5,410 nucleotides of DNA from Pseudobdellovibrionaceae bacterium (GTDB lineage Bacteria; Bdellovibrionota; Bdellovibrionia; Bdellovibrionales; JAMPXM01). Under the pieces are notes generated by a model that had not been told where the DNA came from, did not search any database, and saw only the letters and a list, made by a program, of their open reading frames with translations. The translations under genes and the position numbers were made by a program. Where the stretch lies: NCBI GenBank assembly GCA_913776405.1, contig CAJYOV010000593.1, positions 1 through 5,410 of the forward strand, read 5' to 3'. Positions 1 to 5,410 of the stretch are shown here, piece after piece (positions within the stretch are counted from its first letter, which is position 1; every line of letters starts with the position of its first letter).

Positions 1-68
1 TGAGCGAGCGAGCCTACAGAGAGAGCGACGACTGCAGTTGCAACGAGCGTCTTGAAAGACAATTTCAT
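1..68 (-). CDS. 5' end of an exported protein gene (signal peptide only, cut by window edge)
   Basis: On the minus strand an ATG at 68-66 opens a reading frame that runs off the left edge after 22 full codons with no stop. The residues, MKLSFKTLVATAVVALSVGS followed by LA, form a textbook Sec signal peptide: lysines at 2 and 6, a hydrophobic core from about 8 to 18, then small residues, with a plausible signal peptidase I site after Ala22 (Ser at -3, Ala at -1). A strong Shine-Dalgarno lies 7 bases upstream. The mature protein is outside the window, so its function cannot be named; it should be periplasmic, outer-membrane or secreted. It is divergent from the MFS gene at 206. The frame is short but the start site plus signal peptide together make it convincing. 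Confidence 0.8.
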   Translation of the reverse strand, partial: MKLSFKTLVATAVVALSVGSLA

Positions 69-75
69 TCAGTAA

Positions 76-81
76 CTCCTT
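76..81 (-). promoter_or_regulatory. Ribosome-binding site of the divergent exported-protein gene
   Basis: Read on the minus strand this is AAGGAG, placed 7 bases before the ATG at 68-66. It is the strongest Shine-Dalgarno sequence in the window and fixes the start of the partial minus-strand gene. Confidence 0.8.
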
Positions 82-136
82 AGTTTCGTAAAAAGAAAGC
101 CGGATGGCTAAGGTCCAACATCTCATATGTGGAGTT

Positions 137-164
137 TTGATTTCCCTCGCACGATTGCGATAAG
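137..164 (+). promoter_or_regulatory. Candidate sigma70 promoter for the transporter/lipid-kinase operon
   Basis: TTGATT at 137-142 (4 of 6 matches to the -35 consensus) is followed after 16 bases by GATAAG at 159-164 (4 of 6 matches to the -10 consensus). The latter is preceded by TG at 156-157 in the extended -10 position. Transcription would begin near 171. This leaves about 35 bases of leader before the ATG at 206 but only about 5 before the alternative TTG start at 176, and so favours the ATG. The match is by eye, and a chance match of this quality is possible. Confidence 0.35.
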
Positions 165-205
165 TCCGTGGCGTTTTGGAGAGAATTCAAGCTAAAACTA
201 AAGTC

Positions 206-1432
206 ATGCCGGCCGACTTCAAGAAGCTCGTAAGCGCTCGATTTCTCTTTACGTTTGCCGTTCAAATGCAAGCGGTCGTGCTCGGCTGGCGTATTTATGA
301 ACTTCTTAAAGACCCTTTGGCTTTAGGCTTAATTGGCTTGACTGAGGCGGTTCCAGCTATCGGTCTCGCAGTGTTTGCGGGCTATATTGTAGACCGATCA
401 AGACCGCTAGTGATCTACCGGCGCGTGATGTACATAAGCTTGCTGTCGGGCCTTGTCGTTTTGATCGAGCATCTCTTCGCCGATCGCCTGACCCTCTTTG
501 GGCAGGTGACAATGCTTTACTCTGCGTCGTTTTTGACCGGCCTTGCGCGCTCATTCTCTCAGCCGTCTATTTTTGCATCTGTCCCTCGCATGGTTGAACG
601 ATCAAAGTTGCTCAACGCGACCGCGATGATGACGTCAGCGATGCAGGTTGCACGTGTCGCGGGGCCTGCAGCCGGCGGTCTGATCTTCGGATTCTTCGGC
701 GCCGTCGCTTCATCAAGCCTTGTTTGCCTTATGCTTCTAGCTGCATCGACTTCGATGCTTTTAATTCGTCAGCGAATTTCGCCGCCCGAGACGCAAGCGA
801 TACACACATCGATCTCAGAAGAACTTCTCTCTGGCGGCAAGTTCGTGTTCAAACATCCGATTCTTCTGCCGGCTCTTTCGCTCGACATGATCTCGGTTCT
901 CTTCGGCGGCGTGACCGCACTTCTACCGATCTTCGCGACAGACATCTTGCTCGTGGGTCCAAAGGAACTTGGAGCTCTACGTGCGGCCCCGGCCGTTGGC
1001 GCAACACTCATGAGCTTGTACCTAAGTCGAAGAGAGTTACCGGGCCGCTCGGGTCGCTGGTTGCTCAGTTGCGTGACCGGCTTCGGCGTTTGTATTTTGG
1101 TCTTCGGTTTAAGCCGAAGCTTCCTGCTTTCCCTAACCGCGCTCGCCTTAAGCGGTGCATTCGACAGCGTGAGCGCCGTCATTCGCAATGCGGCTGTTCA
1201 ACTCTGTTCGCCGGCACACCTGCGCGGCAAGATCTCAGCCGTGAACTCGATCTTCATCGGCTCTTCGAACGAGATCGGTGAATTTGAATCGGGTCTCGCA
1301 GCGAAGCTTTTTGGCACAGTGCCGGCCGTTTATTTTGGCGGCATCATGTGCCTTATAACCGTCGGTTTCATCTCGATGACGTCACCCGCGCTAAGAAATT
1401 TGGATCTCAAAAAATTAGAATCGACTGAGTAA
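206..1432 (+). CDS. MFS exporter, EntS-like (MFS_3 family), 12 TM
   Basis: Predicted inner-membrane secondary transporter of 408 residues, the usual size for the 12-helix EntS-like group of the major facilitator superfamily, whose known members export siderophores or drugs by proton antiport. Visible family marks (numbered from the ATG at 206) are the N-terminal ARF...QMQAVVLGW...DPLALGLIGL segment (11-45), a motif-A-like loop GYIVDRSRP (59-67) between helices 2 and 3, LRAAPAVGA (258-266), a D-S-x-x-R-x-x-x-V-Q segment (about 320-331), LRGKISAVNS (339-348) and SNEIGEFESG (354-363) near the end. Hydrophobic helices fill the rest, with a charged central loop around 190-215. The frame could also start at TTG 176, adding 10 residues; neither start has a good Shine-Dalgarno, and I prefer the ATG. 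The substrate is unknown. It is directly followed by the mdtD-like gene and is probably co-transcribed with it. Confidence 0.88.
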   Translation: MPADFKKLVSARFLFTFAVQMQAVVLGWRIYELLKDPLALGLIGLTEAVPAIGLAVFAGYIVDRSRPLVIYRRVMYISLLSGLVVLIEHLFADRLTLFGQVTMLYSASFLTGLARSFSQPSIFASVPRMVERSKLLNATAMMTSAMQVARVAGPAAGGLIFGFFGAVASSSLVCLMLLAASTSMLLIRQRISPPETQAIHTSISEELLSGGKFVFKHPILLPALSLDMISVLFGGVTALLPIFATDILLVGPKELGALRAAPAVGATLMSLYLSRRELPGRSGRWLLSCVTGFGVCILVFGLSRSFLLSLTALALSGAFDSVSAVIRNAAVQLCSPAHLRGKISAVNSIFIGSSNEIGEFESGLAAKLFGTVPAVYFGGIMCLITVGFISMTSPALRNLDLKKLESTE

Positions 1433-2851
1433 ATGGAAACAGCTCCCCTTCAATCTGAAAGCAAAAACCAAATTCTTCTCTGGCTGGTTGCGATCGGTTT
1501 CTTTATGGAAACTTTGGATTCTACGATCGTGAATACGGCTCTACCTTCCATGGCGAGAAGCTTGAACGAGAGCCCGCTCGCGATGCACTCGGTGATCCTA
1601 GCGTACTCGTTAACTCTTGCGATCATCATTCCTGCTTCGGGTTGGTTTGCGGATCGGTTCGGGACGAAGAAAACCTTTCTGGCAGCGATCGTCATTTTCA
1701 GTCTCGGTTCTTTTCTTTGTTCGCTTTCGCAATCGCTCCCCGAACTTGTCGCCTCAAGGGTTCTACAGGGCGCTGGCGGCTCAATGCTTTTACCCATAGG
1801 GCGACTCACGATCCTTCGCGCATTTCCGGGGCCTAAGTTTCTGCCAGCGATTAGTTTCGTCACGATTCCTGGCCTCATCGGCCCGCTCGTAGGGCCAACA
1901 TTGGGCGGTTACCTCTCAGAGGCGATTTCATGGCATTGGATCTTCTTGATCAATATCCCTATCGGACTGATCGGCATCGTTGCTACGGCCATCGCTATGC
2001 CAGACATTCGAGCACCGCGGGTCGCAGCTTTTGATGGCGCAGGCTTTATCCAACTTTCGCTGACAATGCTCTGTCTTTCGCTCGCACTTGAGGGTTTGTC
2101 CGAACTCGGGTTTTCGACCGGTATCGTTCTGATCTTGATGTTCGCCGCGTTCGCTGCTCTTGCGAGCTACTTCATTCACGCAACTAAAACACCTGACCCA
2201 CTCTTTCCCCTCCGACTTTTCCGTCAGACCTCTTATAAGATCGGAATTCTTGGCAACCTCTTCGCGCGTATTGGAAGCAGCGGGATGCCATTTCTGATTC
2301 CGCTCCTTTTACAGCTCACACTCGGCTATTCGGCACTACAAGCGGGGCTTACCATGTTACCGATCGCGATCTCATCCATCGTTGCAAAGCGCTTGGTGAG
2401 TCCGATCATTCAACGCACAGGCTATCGCCTGTTCTTGACTGCAAACACCTTCCTTGTGGGGTTATCGATCGCAAGCTTCGCCTTGTTTTCGCCGACGCAT
2501 CCTTTTTGGATTCAAGTCATTCAACTTGTCTTCTTCGGCCTTGTGAACTCGATGCAATTCACAGCGATGAATACGGTAACACTTAAAGACGTCGATCCCG
2601 TTTATGCGAGTAGTGGCAACAGCCTGTTCTCGATGGTTCAAATGCTTGCGATGAGTCTTGCCGTTGCAACAGCTGGCGCACTTTTGAACACATTTATGGT
2701 CCAGCTTAAAAGCTTCGGCACCCTGTCGGCGTTTCATGCTACGTTTCTGTGCATGGGTGCAATCACGTGCACGTCCGCTTATATTTTCTGGCAAGTTCCC
2801 GAAGAGCCTCGAGCACCGAGAAAGCCGATTGACGTTCCGGACGTCGGCTGA
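1433..2851 (+). CDS. mdtD: MdtD-like DHA2-family MFS transporter
   Basis: Predicted inner-membrane proton-coupled exporter of 472 residues, essentially the length of E. coli MdtD (471) and collinear with it as I recall that sequence. The DHA2 (EmrB/QacA) marks are all present: LDSTIVNTALP (28-38, motif D1), GWFADRFGTKK (70-80, motif A), RVLQGAGGS (109-117, motif B), G-x-x-GP-x-x-GP-x-x-GG (147-159, motif C) and WHWIFLINIPIG (167-178). The MdtD-like stretch NTVTLKDVDP...ASSGNSLFSM lies in the C-terminal half. Its ATG follows the TAA of the preceding transporter with no gap, so translation is probably coupled. E. coli mdtD sits with mdtABC and baeSR; none of those are visible here, so the name reflects sequence resemblance only. 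MdtD's own substrate is uncertain (citrate/iron export has been proposed), and none can be read here. Confidence 0.87.
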   Translation: METAPLQSESKNQILLWLVAIGFFMETLDSTIVNTALPSMARSLNESPLAMHSVILAYSLTLAIIIPASGWFADRFGTKKTFLAAIVIFSLGSFLCSLSQSLPELVASRVLQGAGGSMLLPIGRLTILRAFPGPKFLPAISFVTIPGLIGPLVGPTLGGYLSEAISWHWIFLINIPIGLIGIVATAIAMPDIRAPRVAAFDGAGFIQLSLTMLCLSLALEGLSELGFSTGIVLILMFAAFAALASYFIHATKTPDPLFPLRLFRQTSYKIGILGNLFARIGSSGMPFLIPLLLQLTLGYSALQAGLTMLPIAISSIVAKRLVSPIIQRTGYRLFLTANTFLVGLSIASFALFSPTHPFWIQVIQLVFFGLVNSMQFTAMNTVTLKDVDPVYASSGNSLFSMVQMLAMSLAVATAGALLNTFMVQLKSFGTLSAFHATFLCMGAITCTSAYIFWQVPEEPRAPRKPIDVPDVG

Positions 2852-2886
2852 TGTTTTAAGTCGGTCATTTCTAAAGCTGCGAAATT

Positions 2887-2890
2887 GGAG
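2887..2890 (+). promoter_or_regulatory. Ribosome-binding site supporting a TTG start
   Basis: GGAG lies 9 bases before the TTG at 2900. The nucleotide-binding NSRSGRGNG segment begins at residue 11 of the frame opened by this TTG, and the next in-frame ATG is at residue 29, which would delete it. The site therefore decides the start of the lipid-kinase gene. Confidence 0.65.
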
Positions 2891-2899
2891 TCCTGAGTT

Positions 2900-3820
2900 T
2901 TGTCATCGAAACGCTTACATCTCATTGCGAATTCACGCTCCGGCCGCGGAAATGGCGCAAGCTTGCCCGATCTCGCGCGCAAGATGTGTGATGAGCTCAG
3001 TGCCGAATTAAGCATCTACGATGTCGATCATCCTCGCGATCTAGCCAAACGTGCAAAAGAGGCTGTGGATAAATCTGTCGATGAAAACGATATCATTGTC
3101 GCAGCCGGCGGCGATGGCACACTGAGAACCGTCGCAGAAGTTTTAAGAGGTTCAAAAGCGAGCTTCGCCGCGATTCCAACTGGCACGTTTAACTATTTTG
3201 CCCGTTCACACGGTCTTCCACTCGACCCAGAAGCGGCGATCCGCATTGCGCTCACAGAGAAAGCACAGCCCGTTCAGCTCGGTGAAATTAATGGGCGCGT
3301 CTTTGTTATCAATGCGAGCCTCGGTCTCTACGCACGCTCAATCGAAGAACGAGAAGCAAAACGTAAAGTCTTCGGTCGATTCCGCTTCGTGTCGCTGGTT
3401 TCGACTTTGAACACACTCTTGAGTCGACATCGGAATCTCCACGTTCACATTGACGGCGCGCCTGAAATCGAACGTTTAAAGACGCCGCTCATCTTCGTAG
3501 GCAACAACGCGCTTCAACTTGAGAACTTAAAATTGAAGGTAGCGGGATGCATCGATCAGCACAAATTGGCTGTGCTACTCTTAAAGCCCGTGAGTCGACT
3601 GGCGATGGCGCGTGTTCTCTGGCGAGGTTTAACGAAAACCCTGACCCGTGAAGAAAAGCTGATTAGCTTTTGCGCCGATGAGATGACAATCGAAACGAAA
3701 ATCAAACAACAAACCGTCGCGCTCGATGGCGAAATGTTTGAAATGAAATCTCCGTACACAGTGCGCGTTTTAAAAGATGCCGTGAAACTCGTGAAACCTG
3801 CGAATCAAACCCCGAGCTGA
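2900..3820 (+). CDS. Diacylglycerol kinase-family (YegS/LCB5-like) lipid kinase
   Basis: Predicted soluble, membrane-associating lipid kinase of 306 residues that would phosphorylate a diacylglycerol-like or sphingoid lipid with ATP; E. coli YegS is of similar size (299). The N-terminal catalytic domain shows NSRSGRGNG (11-19), GGDGT (70-74, the nucleotide-binding signature) and PTGTFNYFA (93-101, the P-x-GT-x-N-x-FA signature, with Thr where many members have Leu). Next come the FVINASLGLYA stretch (135-145) and FVGNN (199-203); the C-terminal beta domain ends with the DGE motif (276-278) expected to hold the catalytic acidic residue. No membrane segment is visible. The start is TTG with GGAG upstream. 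It lies 48 bp after the mdtD-like gene with no terminator between, so it is probably in the same operon. Its 3' end overlaps the converging ycaQ gene by 16 bp. The lipid substrate cannot be read from sequence. Confidence 0.88.
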   Translation: MSSKRLHLIANSRSGRGNGASLPDLARKMCDELSAELSIYDVDHPRDLAKRAKEAVDKSVDENDIIVAAGGDGTLRTVAEVLRGSKASFAAIPTGTFNYFARSHGLPLDPEAAIRIALTEKAQPVQLGEINGRVFVINASLGLYARSIEEREAKRKVFGRFRFVSLVSTLNTLLSRHRNLHVHIDGAPEIERLKTPLIFVGNNALQLENLKLKVAGCIDQHKLAVLLLKPVSRLAMARVLWRGLTKTLTREEKLISFCADEMTIETKIKQQTVALDGEMFEMKSPYTVRVLKDAVKLVKPANQTPS

Positions 3821-4956
3821 AACGACTCGAAGGCACCTAACGCTTCTTCGACTCTGGGCTTTAGGTCTCTCGCACGTTTTTTCTGAAGCCAGTGCCAGGA
3901 CTGAACAAGCACTGTCTTTTGCGCTCGATCTGTTTTCAGATCCAGGAGCGCAACGATCTTCCCGTCCACCAACACGGGAAGCGCGAAATAGCCGTACACA
4001 CGCTTTTCTTTCGGTAGGTAGGCCTCGAAACGATGCTCATAATCAAAGAAAGCGTGAAGGCGCTTTCTTTGAATCACCAGCGGGTCAAAAGGCGAAAGAA
4101 TGTGCGTGTGAGTTTCTAGAGAAGCCGACTGATTACGTGGGTCTTCAAGAGTCTGAGGCTCGATCCAAAAAGTCGACTTCGCAACGCCTTCGATTTCGAC
4201 CGGCATTAATAAGCCTTTTTTGACACGGGCCTCGACAAGTTTTTTAATATTCGGTTTCAATTTTGGAATGAGATAGCAAACTGAATCGAGAGTCACGAAC
4301 CCTTGCGATTTAAGCGCGCGGTCTAATCTATAAGCCGCGATCTCGGATTCCGTAGCCGCCTTCGGTCGTTTGTCCCATCCAAAATGGCGATCGGTCAGCT
4401 CATACTTCTTGACCATCCCCTGGCGCTCAGAAATGACGAGGTCGCCGCAATAAAACGCATACTCAAGCGCCTTCTTGGAGGGCTTGCGACTGGCCCATGG
4501 ATGATTCTTTTCAACCAACACATCTTGATCGATGTCTCGAATTGTAATCGGACCGTCGTCTCGAATGAGTTTCAAAACCCTCTTGACGTCTGCAGCTGAC
4601 GCCGCTCCAAACCAAGCACCCGGGTGCTTTCTCTTGTAAGACATCGCCGCTCGATAGAACCGAAAATCGCGAACGGGCACGTAAGACAGTGCGTGCGTCC
4701 AATACTCGAAAACGGACCGATCGACCGACTGAGCTTTCTGCAAATCAAGGGGCCGATACTTTGGAATCCGGTTATAGAGAATGTGGTGATGACAGCGTTC
4801 AATGACATTGATCGTGTCGATCTGCACGTAGCCAAGATGTTCTACCGCACTACGCACAGCGCTCGATCCAGAACCGAAGGGCGATACCTCACCCAGTCTC
4901 TGAGCACGAATCCAGATGGCCTTTGCGAGGTCTTTTGAGAGCGTGGGCACCGACAT
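3805..4956 (-). CDS. ycaQ: YcaQ/AlkX-type DNA glycosylase (winged-helix HTH_42 family)
   Basis: A 383-residue member of the HTH_42 family (E. coli YcaQ/AlkX is 410). Characterised members excise bulky N7-alkylated purines and unhook interstrand crosslinks made by nitrogen-mustard-like agents, using tandem winged helices. Visible marks from the ATG at 4956 are QIDTIN (45-50), which contains the Q-x-D catalytic motif typical of the YcaQ subgroup rather than the Q-x-Q of AlkZ, then EYWTHA (84-89), LSPFDP (287-292) and a C-terminal RFEAYLP...RVYGYFALP segment (309-327). I chose the ATG because MSVPTLS aligns with the start of E. coli YcaQ; the open frame continues upstream to a TTG at 5016, adding 20 basic residues not expected in the family. 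Neither start has a strong Shine-Dalgarno. It converges with the lipid-kinase gene and diverges from a response-regulator gene. Confidence 0.9.
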   Translation of the reverse strand: MSVPTLSKDLAKAIWIRAQRLGEVSPFGSGSSAVRSAVEHLGYVQIDTINVIERCHHHILYNRIPKYRPLDLQKAQSVDRSVFEYWTHALSYVPVRDFRFYRAAMSYKRKHPGAWFGAASAADVKRVLKLIRDDGPITIRDIDQDVLVEKNHPWASRKPSKKALEYAFYCGDLVISERQGMVKKYELTDRHFGWDKRPKAATESEIAAYRLDRALKSQGFVTLDSVCYLIPKLKPNIKKLVEARVKKGLLMPVEIEGVAKSTFWIEPQTLEDPRNQSASLETHTHILSPFDPLVIQRKRLHAFFDYEHRFEAYLPKEKRVYGYFALPVLVDGKIVALLDLKTDRAQKTVLVQSWHWLQKKRARDLKPRVEEALGAFESFQLGV

Positions 4957-4995
4957 CGACTTACGCTGCCTGGTACCACGCCTAAAGTAAAGGAT

Positions 4996-5012
4996 GACGA
5001 TTTCGTATCGTC
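4996..5012. promoter_or_regulatory. Perfect inverted repeat upstream of ycaQ (possible operator or leader hairpin)
   Basis: GACGAT (4996-5001) and ATCGTC (5007-5012) are exact reverse complements around a 5-base centre, TTCGT. The site ends 39 bases before the ycaQ ATG, so it could be a regulator binding site or a hairpin in the transcript leader. If the longer TTG-started frame were used it would be coding instead. A 6-bp arm can occur by chance. Confidence 0.3.
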
Positions 5013-5157
5013 TCAATCGAACTAAACGCCGTAATCTGAGTTTTCAATCTGGTAGTCGTGCTAATCCCAGCTGAAGTTTCAAGAGTCTTGCGCCGACTCG
5101 CTTTGAGACAGCTTGTGGCGAAATCGTAAGCTGAGCGCGCTTAAGGCGGGATTGCCC

Positions 5158-5180
5158 AACTCCGAAGAGTTCTTCAGGAG
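5158..5180 (+). promoter_or_regulatory. Response-regulator ribosome-binding site with two alternative hairpins
   Basis: AGGAG at 5176-5180 lies 5 bases before the ATG at 5186 and is a good Shine-Dalgarno. Just upstream, AACTC (5158-5162) can pair with GAGTT (5167-5171) around a CGAA loop, leaving the ribosome site free. Alternatively CCGAAG (5162-5167) can pair with CTTC-A-GG (5172-5178, one bulged A), which would cover two bases of the AGGAG. The two foldings share bases and exclude each other. The ribosome site is secure; the regulatory meaning of the hairpins is speculative. Confidence 0.45.
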
Positions 5181-5185
5181 CATTT

Positions 5186-5410
5186 ATGAAACAGCCACTC
5201 ACCATTTTAGTTGTCGAGGACGATGCCGTCCTTAGAAAAGTCGTTGCTTCACTCTTTGCGAAAATCGGCGAGGTTGCGACCGCGGAATGCGGAAACGACG
5301 CGATTGCGCACTTGAAACAGCATCGGGTCGACATGGTGTTCTCAGATGTCTGTATGCCGAACGGCGACGGTGTTGAACTTCTAGATTGGATGCAAGGTGC
5401 AATGCCGAAC
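5186..5410 (+). CDS. Response regulator, receiver domain (5' part, cut by window edge)
   Basis: The first 75 residues of a two-component response regulator; the frame is open at the right edge. The receiver fold is clear: ILVVEDD (7-13) gives the acidic pair Asp12/Asp13 that binds magnesium, and SDVCMPNGDG (53-62) gives the phosphoacceptor Asp54 followed by the usual MP-x-x-DG turn. The switch Thr/Ser and Lys of the second half lie outside the window, as does any output domain, so whether it is a stand-alone CheY-like protein, a DNA-binding regulator or a signalling enzyme cannot be told. The start has AGGAG at 5 bases. It is transcribed away from ycaQ; no partner histidine kinase is visible. 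Confidence 0.9.
   Translation, partial: MKQPLTILVVEDDAVLRKVVASLFAKIGEVATAECGNDAIAHLKQHRVDMVFSDVCMPNGDGVELLDWMQGAMPN

Larger units (their letters stand above)
4957..5185. promoter_or_regulatory. Divergent intergenic region between ycaQ and the response-regulator gene
   Basis: These 229 bases must hold the promoters of both flanking genes. On the minus strand two TTGAAA boxes (plus positions 5042-5047 and 5077-5082) are good -35 candidates, but neither has a convincing -10 at 16-18 bases. On the plus strand TTGAGA (5103-5108) with TAAGCT (5127-5132) at 18 bases is a weak match. No tRNA, small protein gene with a Shine-Dalgarno, or terminator is apparent. The inverted repeat and the leader hairpins listed separately are the only clear structures. 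Confidence 0.5.

Noticed and set aside
2..13. (GAGC)3 tetranucleotide repeat in the signal-peptide gene, as a phase-variation tract
   Set aside because: Three units are too few to suggest slippage-driven switching.
98..109. AGCC/GGCT hairpin followed by a T-rich run on the minus strand
   Set aside because: The stem is only 4 bp and lies upstream of the minus-strand gene start, so it is not a convincing terminator or attenuator.
769..1188. Minus-strand open frame of 139 codons opposite the EntS-like gene (and a similar one at 1450-1878)
   Set aside because: These are antisense shadows of membrane-protein genes with no recognisable product and no Shine-Dalgarno sequence.
724..1281. Plus-strand open frame of 185 codons in another frame inside the EntS-like gene
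   Set aside because: It lies wholly within the transporter, is rich in Arg and Ser without domain-like order, and has no ribosome site; the transporter frame has clear family motifs.
3181..3200. TGGCAC followed by a distant TTTTGCC as a sigma54 promoter
   Set aside because: The GG-to-GC spacing is wrong and the site is inside the lipid-kinase gene. AAGGCGGGATTGCCC at 5143-5157 was rejected for the same spacing reason.
3788..3797. GTGAAAC direct repeat near the end of the lipid-kinase gene
   Set aside because: Two short copies encode a plain VKLVKP peptide pattern; there is no array and no further copies nearby.
3827..3882. TCGAAG/CTTCGA inverted repeat and a T6 run as a terminator for the lipid-kinase transcript
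   Set aside because: The T run (3877-3882) is about 25 bases beyond the 6-bp stem, which has a 13-base loop, and both lie in ycaQ coding sequence.
4957..5016. N-terminal extension of ycaQ to a TTG start
   Set aside because: The extra 20 residues are basic and unlike the family N-terminus, there is no Shine-Dalgarno before the TTG, and MSVPTLS at the ATG matches where E. coli YcaQ begins.

Overview
The window reads as a stretch of ordinary bacterial chromosome: balanced base composition, gene-dense, with two plus-strand efflux-type transporters and a lipid-kinase homologue in a row, then a converging DNA-repair glycosylase, and a partial gene at each edge. I see no mobile element, tRNA, rRNA, CRISPR array or integration site. 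All complete proteins resemble families common in Proteobacteria. The near-50% GC, the TTG start and the protein flavour would fit a Bdellovibrionota/Oligoflexia-type or other proteobacterial genome, but this placement is a weak guess.

Layout. At the left edge (1-68, minus) lies the first 22 codons of a gene that begins with a signal peptide; it diverges from the next block across 137 bp that hold a plausible sigma70 promoter. The plus-strand block follows. It holds an EntS-like (MFS_3) 12-TM transporter (206-1432), a DHA2-type MFS transporter closely resembling MdtD of E. coli (1433-2851) whose ATG directly abuts the previous stop codon, and, after 48 bp with no terminator, a YegS/LCB5-type diacylglycerol-kinase-family protein (2900-3820) that starts at TTG. 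This is probably one operon.

On the minus strand is a YcaQ/AlkX-type DNA glycosylase (3805-4956), predicted to remove bulky alkylated bases and unhook interstrand crosslinks. Its last 16 bases overlap the end of the lipid-kinase gene tail to tail. A 229-bp divergent region (4957-5185) separates it from the first 75 codons of a response-regulator receiver domain (5186 to the right edge). This region carries a perfect 6-bp inverted repeat near the ycaQ start and two mutually exclusive hairpins at the response-regulator ribosome-binding site.

Together, two predicted exporters, a lipid kinase and an alkylation-repair glycosylase could suggest a locus for coping with toxic small molecules, but that is inference from proximity. 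I did not find a clearly undescribed system; the more interesting points are the gene junctions, the small regulatory structures and an apparent excess of CGATCG.
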